NCBI RefSeq assembly: GCF_008107445.1
Contig: NZ_VSLD01000001.1
Location: forward strand, 434,001-498,000
Direction of reading: 5' to 3'
Length of the DNA stretch: 64,000 bases
DNA from: Arthrobacter echini
Lineage (GTDB): Bacteria; Actinomycetota; Actinomycetes; Actinomycetales; Micrococcaceae
Of the stretch, positions 1 through 9,761 are shown one piece after another (position 1 is the stretch's first letter; each line of letters begins with the position of its first letter). A model generated the notes under the pieces. It was not told where the DNA came from. It ran no database searches and saw nothing but the letters and a program-made list of their open reading frames with translations. A program made the position numbers and the translations under genes.

Positions 1-558
1 TCCCTGGCCCTGGTACTGCTGCCCACCCTCCTGTGGAGATTCGCCTCGGGCCAGGACGGGTACTGGGGCCCCGAATGGCATTACAGCGCCGTCCTCATGC
101 CGGTCCTCTTCCTGGCCCTGGTGGACGGCGTCCATACGCTCCGGACCAGCCCCCGACCGGTGGCCCGCACCGCGTCGCTGTTCGGAGTACCCCTCGCCGC
201 CGCCGCGAGCCTGGTCCTCCTGCCTGCCCAGCAGTTCGCCGTGCTCGCGGAACCGGAGACCTACCAGCAGTCCGAGCGCTGGGATGCCGCGCACCGCATG
301 ATGGCCCTCATCGACGAGGGCGCCTCCGTGGAGAGCGGAGTGGTCCTGATGGCGTACCTGGTCCCCGATGCGCGGGTCTACTGGATCGGGAACGCCAATC
401 CTGCGCCCGACTACCTGATCGTGGACGCCGACGACTGGAGCTGGGGTCCCGTGCGACCCGCCGACGCCGAGGCCCATGCCGAGCAGCTCTACCCGGGCAC
501 CGACTACACCGTCGACTTCGACGAGGCCGGTTACCAGCTCGTGCGGGCGGAACGCTGA
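1..558 (+). CDS. DUF2079-type polytopic membrane protein, C-terminal part
   Basis: The reading frame is open from base 1, so the gene begins upstream of the window and only about 185 C-terminal residues are seen. The visible part starts with a hydrophobic helix, then a WHYSAVLMPVLFLAL stretch typical of DUF2079 membrane proteins, another hydrophobic segment (LFGVPLAAAASLVLL), and an extracytoplasmic-looking tail. That tail resembles the soluble end of glycosyltransferase-like membrane proteins in this family (aspartates near YLIVDADDW). The biochemical role of DUF2079 proteins is unknown. An internal ATG at 97 is not the real start, because coding continues upstream. The family call comes from motif memory. 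Confidence 0.75.
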   Translation, partial: SLALVLLPTLLWRFASGQDGYWGPEWHYSAVLMPVLFLALVDGVHTLRTSPRPVARTASLFGVPLAAAASLVLLPAQQFAVLAEPETYQQSERWDAAHRMMALIDEGASVESGVVLMAYLVPDARVYWIGNANPAPDYLIVDADDWSWGPVRPADAEAHAEQLYPGTDYTVDFDEAGYQLVRAER

Positions 559-577
559 ATCCCGGTAGCCTTCAGGC

Positions 578-1090
578 ATGACCTCCGAGCAGCATCCGCC
601 CACCGATCCCGCCGAGCCACCCGCCAGGCGATCCGCCGGAAAATCCGCAGGGCAATCCGCAGGGCACGCCTCCGAGCCGGCGGACACCCGGGGCGCCGTC
701 CCGGCGGACGGTCAGCCCGCGCCGACGGACCACGACAGGACACCTTCGCGGGAGACCGCCGGCGGCGACACGACTGCACCGCAGGCCGCCCCGGAAAGCC
801 CTGTGGCCGGCGGTCCGGCCTACCGTGAGGTGACGGTCCGGAGGGCCCCGAAGATCGTGCCGTTCATGGTTCTCGGTGCCGTCCTCGGTTTCCTCGTGGC
901 CCTCGTGCTCGCCTATACGGGCCCGGTGGATCCCACCCTCACCCGCGGCTCGGTCCTGGGCTTCTTCACCGTCGCGTTCGCCGTTCCCGGGCTCCTCCTC
1001 GCAGCGCTGCTCGTCCTGGTCATAGACCGCCGCAGTATCCGGAAGGCGGAGCGGGCGCGGGCGGAGCGGGCCTTCGACGACGAGGCCTGA
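578..1090 (+). CDS. Small membrane protein with disordered N-terminus
   Basis: The 170-residue product has about 85 residues rich in Pro, Ala, Ser, Asp and Thr, then two hydrophobic helices (around FMVLGAVLGFLVALVLAY and VLGFFTVAFAVPGLLLAALL). It ends in a charged Arg/Glu tail, as expected for a two-helix membrane protein with a long cytoplasmic N-terminus. I do not recognise a catalytic family. The gene begins 19 nt after the DUF2079 gene. No Shine-Dalgarno is seen; a TAGCCT box ends 6 nt before the ATG, so it may be transcribed without a leader. Confidence 0.7.
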   Translation: MTSEQHPPTDPAEPPARRSAGKSAGQSAGHASEPADTRGAVPADGQPAPTDHDRTPSRETAGGDTTAPQAAPESPVAGGPAYREVTVRRAPKIVPFMVLGAVLGFLVALVLAYTGPVDPTLTRGSVLGFFTVAFAVPGLLLAALLVLVIDRRSIRKAERARAERAFDDEA

Positions 1091-1209
1091 CCTCCGCTTC
1101 CCGACTCCTGTCAACGCCCGAGTCGGAGTGGCTAACGGCCCACTCGTGGTGGTCGACAGTTAGAGTGAGCTGGCGGTCGAACGCCGCCCCGACCACCGAG
1201 GAGCACGCC

Positions 1210-1383
1210 ATGAAATCATTCGCCTGTGGAGATGTCGTACCCGGCTGCAACGCCCGCTGGGTCTGCAGCACCGAGGACGAGATCCTGGCCCAGGTAGCAC
1301 CCCACGCCACGTCCGCCCACGGCCTGACCGAGATCAGCCCGGAGCTCGTCAGCGCGGTCCGCAGCAATATCGTCACGGTCTGA
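1210..1383 (+). CDS. DUF1059 small cysteine-containing protein
   Basis: This 57-residue protein begins MKSFACGDVVPGCNARW and matches the DUF1059 family: small proteins with Cys residues near the start and a short C-terminal helix (GLTEISPELVSAVRSNI). Its function is unknown. The start was chosen at 1210 because a GAGGAG ribosome-binding site lies 8 nt upstream; an in-frame upstream codon at 1165 has none. It stands alone between the membrane protein and the EAL gene, on the same strand as both. Confidence 0.8.
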   Translation: MKSFACGDVVPGCNARWVCSTEDEILAQVAPHATSAHGLTEISPELVSAVRSNIVTV

Positions 1384-1424
1384 GCAAGACTCCCAGCGGC
1401 GCTACCGGAAGCGACGACCCGAGG

Positions 1425-2534
1425 GTGCACGAGGACATCGAGCTCCTCAGGGCCTGTACCGGCGAGGGTGTCACCTCCGCGTACCAGCCGATCATCAGCA
1501 CCGGTAACGGCACGATCGTCGGCTACGAGGCCCTCGTCCGTTTCCCCGGCTACGAGGAGAAGAACCCCGAGGCCTGGTTCTCCCGGGCGCGCCGCGCAGG
1601 CTGCGACGCGCAACTCGAGGCCGTCGCGCTCCGGCGCGCGTTCGAGCACCGCGCTTCCCTTCCCGGTAACTGCTTCATGACCGTCAACGTCTCGCCCCAC
1701 CTGCTCGTGTCACCGGAGATCCGCAGCGTGTGGGCGGACCAGGGCTCACTCGGCGGTGTGATGGTAGAGCTCACCGAACAGACCCCGATCGACTCCTATC
1801 TTGAGCTGGAGCCGCACCTGAACGCCCTGAAGTCCGCGGGTGCGCTCATCGCCATCGACGACGCCGGCTCCGGCTATGCGGGACTGCAGCATCTGCTCGC
1901 CCTGCGCCCGGCGATGATCAAGATGGACCGGGAACTCGTCCGCGACATCGACACCGACGAGGCGAAGCGGGCACTGCTGGAGATGCTCGGCCTGTTCGCG
2001 AGCCGGGTGGACGCATGGATCCTCGCGGAGGGCATCGAGCGCGTCGAGGAACTCGACGTGATCGCCGGCCTCGGGGTGCCGCTCGTCCAGGGCTACCTGC
2101 TCGGTAGGCCCGCGCCGCCCTGGTCCTCACTCGACCCGGATCTCGCCCTGCGACTCGCCACCCGACCGGACCCCGCGAGCGGCCACCTGGTGCGCGGAAT
2201 CCTCGAGCATGCACCGACGGCGTCGTCCCACGAGGCGGCCGCGGCCCTTTTCGCCGAGGGGGCGCACCTCACCGATGTCGTCCTCCTCGACGGCCGGCGG
2301 CCGGTCACGATCCTGTCCGAGGAGGCCGCCTACCTGGGCCTGGTGACCGCCGGGCTGATCGTCAATGTGGACACACCCGTCGACGAGGCGCTGTCGCGGT
2401 CGATCACCAGGGACCCGACGTCGCGCTTCACTCCCCTGCTCGTGAGCGACAACGCAGGTAGGTACGTGGGGATCGCCCGCATGGAGCGGCTCATCGGGGC
2501 GCTCGCCGGAGAGACCCGCGCCGCCCTGCCCTGA
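1425..2534 (+). CDS. EAL-domain c-di-GMP phosphodiesterase with C-terminal CBS-like region
   Basis: The 369-residue cytoplasmic protein should hydrolyse cyclic di-GMP. The EAL motif itself is at residues 35-37 (GYEALVRF). The other catalytic and metal-binding elements are also present: the Asn of VNVS, the Glu of ELTEQ, the Asp pair in IDDAGSGY near residue 145, the Lys of MIKMD, the Glu of LAEGIE and the Gln of VQGYLLG. It therefore looks active. Residues from about 250 to the end resemble a pair of CBS modules that could bind a nucleotide, which is inferred from their pattern. There is no GGDEF or membrane domain. The GTG start is uncertain, as no clear ribosome site is seen. It is relevant to the c-di-GMP riboswitch near 41.85 kb. 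Confidence 0.88.
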   Translation: MHEDIELLRACTGEGVTSAYQPIISTGNGTIVGYEALVRFPGYEEKNPEAWFSRARRAGCDAQLEAVALRRAFEHRASLPGNCFMTVNVSPHLLVSPEIRSVWADQGSLGGVMVELTEQTPIDSYLELEPHLNALKSAGALIAIDDAGSGYAGLQHLLALRPAMIKMDRELVRDIDTDEAKRALLEMLGLFASRVDAWILAEGIERVEELDVIAGLGVPLVQGYLLGRPAPPWSSLDPDLALRLATRPDPASGHLVRGILEHAPTASSHEAAAALFAEGAHLTDVVLLDGRRPVTILSEEAAYLGLVTAGLIVNVDTPVDEALSRSITRDPTSRFTPLLVSDNAGRYVGIARMERLIGALAGETRAALP

Positions 2535-2537
2535 TCT

Positions 2538-2569
2538 GCCGGGGCGCGGTCACCACCACGCGCCCCGGC
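2538..2569. terminator. Strong hairpin after the EAL gene
   Basis: An 11-bp perfect GC-only stem (2538-2548 with 2559-2569) with a 10-nt loop starts 4 nt after the EAL stop codon. There is no T-tract, as is common for actinobacterial terminators. It separates the EAL gene from purF. Confidence 0.7.
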
Positions 2570-2616
2570 GGTCGGCACCACGCGGCTCGCAGCGGGCGGC
2601 GTGAGAGAATGGCCGC

Positions 2617-4176
2617 ATGGTGCGCGGCGACGGACAGCTATCCCACGATCTTCTCCCCAACGAAAAAGGACCGCAGGACGCCTGCGGTGTCTTCGGCGTC
2701 TGGGCGCCCGGCGAGGAGGTCGCCAAGCTCGCCTACTACGGGCTGTACGCGCTGCAGCACCGCGGTCAGGAATCGGCGGGTATAGCGACCAGCGACGGCC
2801 GCCGCATCAATGTGTACAAGGACATGGGCCTGGTGTCCCAGGTCTTCGACGAACCGACGTTGAACACGCTCAAAGGGCACATCGCCGTCGGGCACTGCCG
2901 CTACTCCACCACCGGGTCCTCGCTGTGGGCCAACGCCCAGCCCACACTCGGCGCCACCGCCGCCGGCACGGTGGCCCTCGCGCACAACGGCAATCTGACC
3001 AACTCCGCCGAGCTCTACGAGATGGTGCTGGCCCGGCACGGGAAGCCCCGCGCCGGGGAACTGGCCCAGGGCAACACCACCGACACCGCGCTGGTGACCG
3101 CGCTGCTCGGCGGCGACGACGACCGCTCACTCGAGCAGACGGCGCTGGAGCTCCTGCCCGCCATCCACGGCGCGTTCTGCTTCGTCTTCATGGACGAGGG
3201 CACGCTGTACGCTGCACGGGATCCCCACGGTGTCCGCCCGCTCGTCCTGGGCCGGCTGGAACGCGGCTGGGTGGTCGCCTCCGAGCAGGCCGCCCTCGCG
3301 ACCGTGGGCGCGAGTTTCATCCGCGAGATCGAACCCGGGGAGTTCATCGCGATCGACGAGGACGGCGTACGCAGCAGCCGCTTCGCCCCGCAGACGTCCG
3401 CGGGCTGCGTCTTCGAGTATGTGTACCTTGCCAGGCCCGACGCCGCGATCGCCGGACGCTCGGTGTACGAGGCGCGCGTGGAGATGGGCCGCCAGCTGGC
3501 GCGCGAGAACTCGGAGGTGGGGGACATCGTGATCCCGGTCCCCGAGTCCGGCACCCCGGCAGCGGTCGGCTTCGCCGAGGAGTCCGGCATCCCCTTCGCC
3601 CACGGCTTCGTGAAGAACGCCTATGTGGGACGCACCTTCATCCAGCCCAGCGAGACCCTGCGCCAGCTCGGCATCCGGCTGAAGCTCAACGCGCTCGAGT
3701 CCGTGATCCGCGGCAAGCGCATCATCGTGGTGGACGATTCGATCGTCCGCGGGAACACCCAGCGCGCTGTGGTGCGGATGCTGCGCGAGGCCGGCGCCGC
3801 GGAGGTCCATGTGAAGATCTCCTCACCTCCGGTGCGCTGGCCCTGTTTCTACGGCATCGATTTCGCCTCGCGGGCGGAACTGATCGCCAATGGTGCCGCG
3901 GTGGAGGAGATCACGGCCTCCATCCGTGCCGACAGCCTCGCCTACATCTCCGAGGACGGCATGATCGATGCCACCCAGCAACCACGCGAGCGCCTGTGCA
4001 CTGCCTGCTTCACCGGGAAATACCCCATCCCGCTGGCCGACGACGACCGCCGGGGCAAAGAATTCCTCGAGCGCGTGAACCCCGCCGACAAGATCGGCGC
4101 AACGGGCTGCGACCCGGGACCGGGTGCCGAGCTGGAAGTGCTGCTGACCGACGACGACAAGAAGGAACGGGTATGA
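2617..4176 (+). CDS. purF: Amidophosphoribosyltransferase
   Basis: The enzyme catalyses the first committed step of purine synthesis, transferring glutamine-derived ammonia to PRPP to make phosphoribosylamine. The 519-residue protein carries a 22-residue propeptide before the nucleophile Cys23 (DACGVFGVW). The N-terminal Ntn glutaminase domain (YGLYALQHRGQESAG) is followed by a phosphoribosyltransferase domain with the PRPP loop VVDDSIVRGNT near residues 371-381. Cysteines in AGCVFEY, PCFYG and the CTAC pair fit the Fe-S cluster of the Bacillus-type enzyme. It overlaps purM by ATGA, so the two are translationally coupled. A GAGAAT box ends 6 nt before the ATG, so the transcript may be leaderless. 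Confidence 0.97.
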   Translation: MVRGDGQLSHDLLPNEKGPQDACGVFGVWAPGEEVAKLAYYGLYALQHRGQESAGIATSDGRRINVYKDMGLVSQVFDEPTLNTLKGHIAVGHCRYSTTGSSLWANAQPTLGATAAGTVALAHNGNLTNSAELYEMVLARHGKPRAGELAQGNTTDTALVTALLGGDDDRSLEQTALELLPAIHGAFCFVFMDEGTLYAARDPHGVRPLVLGRLERGWVVASEQAALATVGASFIREIEPGEFIAIDEDGVRSSRFAPQTSAGCVFEYVYLARPDAAIAGRSVYEARVEMGRQLARENSEVGDIVIPVPESGTPAAVGFAEESGIPFAHGFVKNAYVGRTFIQPSETLRQLGIRLKLNALESVIRGKRIIVVDDSIVRGNTQRAVVRMLREAGAAEVHVKISSPPVRWPCFYGIDFASRAELIANGAAVEEITASIRADSLAYISEDGMIDATQQPRERLCTACFTGKYPIPLADDDRRGKEFLERVNPADKIGATGCDPGPGAELEVLLTDDDKKERV

Positions 4177-5285
4177 GTTCGCCGAACCCCATCACCTACG
4201 CAGGCGCAGGTGTGGACGTCGAGGCCGGCGACCGCGCCGTCGAACTCATGAAGGACGCGGTCCGCGCGACGCACGGCGACGACGTCCTCGGCGGGGTGGG
4301 CGGCTTCGCCGGACTCTTCGACGTCTCCCGCCTCCTCACCTACACGCGGCCCCTCCTGGCGACGTCAACCGACGGTGTGGGCACGAAGGTGGCGATCGCC
4401 CAGGCCTTGGACATCCATGACACCATCGGTCTCGATCTCGTGGGCATGGTGGTCGACGACATCGTGGTGGTCGGTGCCGAGCCGCTCTTCATGACCGACT
4501 ACATCGCGTGCGGGAAGGTGGTCCCCGAGCGCATCGCCGATATTGTCCGCGGCATAGCGGCCGGCTGTTCCCTGGCCGGCACCGCACTCGTGGGAGGGGA
4601 GACAGCAGAGCATCCCGGTTTGCTCGGCGTCGACGAGTACGACGTCGCGGGCGCAGCGACCGGCGTCGTCGAGGCTGCGCACGTCCTCGGGCCCGAACGC
4701 GTGCAGAAGGACGACGTGGTGATCGGCATGGCGTCCTCGGGCCTGCATTCCAATGGCTACTCCCTCGTCCGGCGGGTCATGGACCGGGCCGGCTGGTCCC
4801 TCGAACGCCAGGTCCCCGAGCTGGGCCGGACCCTGGGTGAGGAGCTCCTGGAGCCCACCCGCATCTATGCCGCGCACTGCCTGGCCCTGGCTCGTGACGA
4901 CGCGGCGCAGGTCCACGGTTACAGCCACGTGACGGGCGGCGGCCTGGCCGCAAATCTGGCGCGGGTCCTGCCGCGCGGCCTCGAAGCCACCGTGGATCGC
5001 TCCACCTGGGCATTGCCGCCCGTCTTCTCCCTCGTCTCAGGACTCGGCGACGTGCCGCTCCCGGATCTGGAGCGCACGCTCAACCTCGGGGTGGGGATGG
5101 TGGCGATCGTCGGCGTCGCCGGGGCGGATGCCGCCGTGGCCCGGCTCAATGCGGCGGGCGTGCCCTCGTGGGTGATGGGAAGCGTCGGTACCCCTGCAGG
5201 CGGGGCCACCGAGGGGCCGGACTACGTGCAGGGCGCCAAGGGCGTGGACGGCGGGTCGGTACGCCTCGTCGGGGCGTACGCCTGA
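4173..5285 (+). CDS. purM: Phosphoribosylformylglycinamidine cyclo-ligase (AIR synthetase)
   Basis: This cytoplasmic enzyme of 370 residues closes FGAM to aminoimidazole ribotide using ATP, the fifth step of purine synthesis. PurM-family motifs are visible: ITYAGAGVDVEAGDRAVE at the start, STDGVGTKVAIA for ATP and magnesium, VGGETAEHPG, and GLHSNGYSLVR. The start at 4173 overlaps the purF stop as ATGA. The frame stays open far upstream opposite purF, but that extension is only a shadow of purF. The purF-purM pairing is standard in actinobacteria. Confidence 0.97.
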   Translation: MSSPNPITYAGAGVDVEAGDRAVELMKDAVRATHGDDVLGGVGGFAGLFDVSRLLTYTRPLLATSTDGVGTKVAIAQALDIHDTIGLDLVGMVVDDIVVVGAEPLFMTDYIACGKVVPERIADIVRGIAAGCSLAGTALVGGETAEHPGLLGVDEYDVAGAATGVVEAAHVLGPERVQKDDVVIGMASSGLHSNGYSLVRRVMDRAGWSLERQVPELGRTLGEELLEPTRIYAAHCLALARDDAAQVHGYSHVTGGGLAANLARVLPRGLEATVDRSTWALPPVFSLVSGLGDVPLPDLERTLNLGVGMVAIVGVAGADAAVARLNAAGVPSWVMGSVGTPAGGATEGPDYVQGAKGVDGGSVRLVGAYA

Positions 5286-5333
5286 CCCAGCAGAACGTTC
5301 CACCTGGAGACCTCCTCCCCCGGGAGAAGGTCG

Positions 5334-5447
5334 TGACCGCAGGGGCGGTCAGGTTCCGGGCCGGCCGGCGACCCGAGCCAATAGCTCGAAGGCCACGTGC
5401 CTCGAGGCCCACGAAAGACAGCGCATCGCCCCTGTAGGCCGATGCGC
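5334..5447. terminator. Two hairpins between convergent purM and the DUF3073 gene
   Basis: Downstream of purM, a 7-bp stem with a 4-nt loop lies at 5334-5340/5345-5351 and an 8-bp stem at 5421-5428/5440-5447. Neither is followed by a T-tract. They lie between convergent genes, so they are the best terminator candidates for both strands. Confidence 0.5.
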
Positions 5448-5469
5448 CATGCGTGGATCGCGGGAGAAC

Positions 5470-5703
5470 TCAGCCGGTGCGGCGGGCGCCGCTCTCCTCG
5501 CCGTCGTCGTCGTCGCCGTACTTGTCCGCGTACGCCGAATAGTCCGGCTCCTCCGGCTCGAAGGATTCGGGGCGCCGGGCAGCAGCACGACTCTCCTGAT
5601 CCGTGAGCTCTCGCTGCAGTGCGGAATAGTCCGTGGCCGGGCTGAAGTACTTCATGTCCCGGGCCTGCTTGGTAGCTTTTGCCTTTTGACGGCCGCGCCC
5701 CAT
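5470..5703 (-). CDS. DUF3073 protein
   Basis: The 77-residue protein begins MGRGRQKAKATKQARDMKY, the signature of DUF3073. These are small basic-then-acidic actinobacterial proteins commonly found beside purF-purM or bldC. The N-terminal half is lysine/arginine-rich and the C-terminal half is acidic (DKYGDDDDGEE). Its function is unknown; the basic N-terminus suggests a nucleic-acid or ribosome contact, which is only inference. I placed the start at the conserved MGRGR rather than the longer upstream codon at 5742. It runs convergently to purM. Confidence 0.88.
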   Translation of the reverse strand: MGRGRQKAKATKQARDMKYFSPATDYSALQRELTDQESRAAARRPESFEPEEPDYSAYADKYGDDDDGEESGARRTG

Positions 5704-6002
5704 GGCGTGACCCCCTTTGTGCGTCGATCCGGAGGTGGTCACTGGGGCACGAGGCCCAAGGCTGCAGCGAGGCCCCGGAGTATTTGGTCGAATTGTCGTA
5801 AGTCTAGGTTACATGCTTTCACCATCCCCGAAATGCCGCCCGGATGCTCCCGGTACGCGACGCCGCACGGCCGCCCGGCATGCCCCCGCCGCCGGCATCC
5901 CGCCCCTTGCGGGCACCCGGCCGGATGAACTTGGATGGAGTGCCGGCAGGTCGGGGCAACCAGCCCTCGAGCCACCGGAGATCCGAGGAGACAGGGGCCA
6001 CC
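5704..6002. other. Divergent intergenic region
   Basis: These 299 nt separate the divergent starts of the DUF3073 gene and the membrane protein gene at 6003, so promoters for both must lie here. The patch around 5775-5820 is AT-richer than its surroundings and is the likeliest promoter site. A purine-rich GAGGAGA stretch lies about 20 nt before the 6003 start. I see no gene or convincing operator. Confidence 0.4.
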
Positions 6003-6704
6003 ATGAGCACCGAGGGGCAGATCCCAGACGATCGGGGGGCGGCGCCGGAGAACGTTCCCGTGCCGGCGGCGACGACCGACGACCCCCGGACCGACGATGC
6101 GGGCGCCGACGGCGGATTCGCGACCGACGACGCGCCCACCCGGCTGGACCCCGAGCTGTCGGTGGCACGCGACACCATCGACCTGTCCGAACCCGATCTC
6201 GCACCCGCCGAGATCACTCCCGAGGTGGCCGACGCCGCCTCGCTCGATGCCGCTGCGGCCGAGGCACGCGCCGTCGCCGCCCAGGCGGAGGAGGCGAGTT
6301 CGCTCGTGGGGGGCCCGATGCCGCGGAACGCGCCGGTTGCCCGCGCCTCCCGCGACGGGACCGCGCCCGCCGGGGCAGTAGTGGAAGACGGGCCGGGCAC
6401 GTCCCCGACTCCTGGCGAAAGCTCGGACGGGAGCGCGTACCAGGGGGACCACGACGCGCCCACCGGGCGGCCCATCGCCGCTGGGGAGCGATCGGGCGAC
6501 CGACCGGACGAGGAGGAGCGGGCCACAAGGGACGAGCCCCGCACCCGGAGCATTGCACTCCCGCTGCTGCTGGTCATCGGAGCGGTCGTGGTGCTCGTCG
6601 GCCTGCTGATCTGGCTCGTCGCTTCCCTCGTGAGCGGTCTGGGCCCCGCCGATGCGGCACCCCAGGACCACCCGGCTCCGGTGTCGGTCCTCGTCCACGC
6701 GTGA
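6003..6704 (+). CDS. Single-helix membrane protein with long acidic disordered region
   Basis: The 233-residue product is mostly low complexity and rich in Ala, Asp, Glu, Pro and Thr. It is followed near residues 185-215 by one strong hydrophobic helix (IALPLLLVIGAVVVLVGLLI) and a short tail. It is therefore a bitopic membrane protein with an acidic cytoplasmic N-terminus. I do not recognise a family. The ATG at 6003 begins MSTEGQIPDD after a GGAGACAGGG stretch. An in-frame codon at 5844 would add a proline-rich segment with no ribosome site. Confidence 0.65.
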   Translation: MSTEGQIPDDRGAAPENVPVPAATTDDPRTDDAGADGGFATDDAPTRLDPELSVARDTIDLSEPDLAPAEITPEVADAASLDAAAAEARAVAAQAEEASSLVGGPMPRNAPVARASRDGTAPAGAVVEDGPGTSPTPGESSDGSAYQGDHDAPTGRPIAAGERSGDRPDEEERATRDEPRTRSIALPLLLVIGAVVVLVGLLIWLVASLVSGLGPADAAPQDHPAPVSVLVHA

Positions 6705-6735
6705 CGCGAGGGGAACCGATCCGGTTCCCCCCGCG
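6705..6735. terminator. Bidirectional hairpin terminator
   Basis: A 9-bp perfect stem (6710-6718 with 6722-6730) closed by a 3-nt loop is extended by CGCG/CGCG after one A-C mismatch. It lies between the convergent membrane protein gene and clpB, so it can serve both. Confidence 0.8.
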
Positions 6736-6745
6736 CCGTGCCGTC

Positions 6746-9361
<2,616 letters not shown>

Positions 9362-9403
9362 GAGTGGTTCCTTCCTCAACCCTGTGTGTCGTCCGACCAG
9401 TAC

Positions 9404-9424
9404 CTTGAGTCTACCCGACTCAAC
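9404..9424 (-). promoter_or_regulatory. HAIR element (HspR operator) of clpB
   Basis: CTTGAGT, 7 nt, ACTCAAC matches the HspR inverted repeat CTTGAGT-N7-ACTCAAG with one change. It lies 43 nt upstream of the clpB start. On the minus strand a TAGACT -10 box (9408-9413) falls inside the repeat, so bound HspR would block RNA polymerase. Confidence 0.88.
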
Positions 9425-9761
9425 TCTGGACGAGGTCGCTTCGACCGACTGAGCCGTGGAGATCCGTGTCACGGCGCGAACCCGCCCTCGTCGGGTCCAC
9501 CCCGATGCCTGCCAGGGGCACCGGCGTACAATGAAGTGCTCGCGGCATCCAGAATCCCGTGCCACCCGGGCCCGCCATACGCGAGGAATGCCGGACCTGC
9601 CGGACCTGGATGCCCCGGCCTCGATAGGCGGCATGTCCCTGGCGTGTGAGTTCCCGACACAGCGCTCCTGCGGCCGGCCTGCGCGCCGCCCGGCTCACGA
9701 TTGCCCCGGTTCGATCAGCACGATCACCACCGCTCGGGTGGTTTCCAACGAGAGGAACGAC
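9425..9761. other. clpB/bet divergent intergenic region
   Basis: These 337 nt hold no convincing gene. A good -10 box, TACAAT (9527-9532), points toward the bet operon but lacks a clear -35. A 9-nt tandem repeat TGCCGGACC lies near 9600. A GAGAGGAA ribosome site precedes the transporter start. I see no betI gene or obvious betaine-type operator here. Confidence 0.4.

Noticed and set aside
2601-4172. Upstream extension of the purM frame through purF
   Set aside because: It is an out-of-frame shadow of purF (Arg/Gly/Ala-rich). PurM homology begins at 4173, where an ATGA overlap is seen.
9592-9609. Tandem 9-nt repeat TGCCGGACC upstream of betT, considered as an operator
   Set aside because: Only two direct copies in GC-rich text, with no symmetry or match to a known osmotic or BetI site. 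It may be chance.
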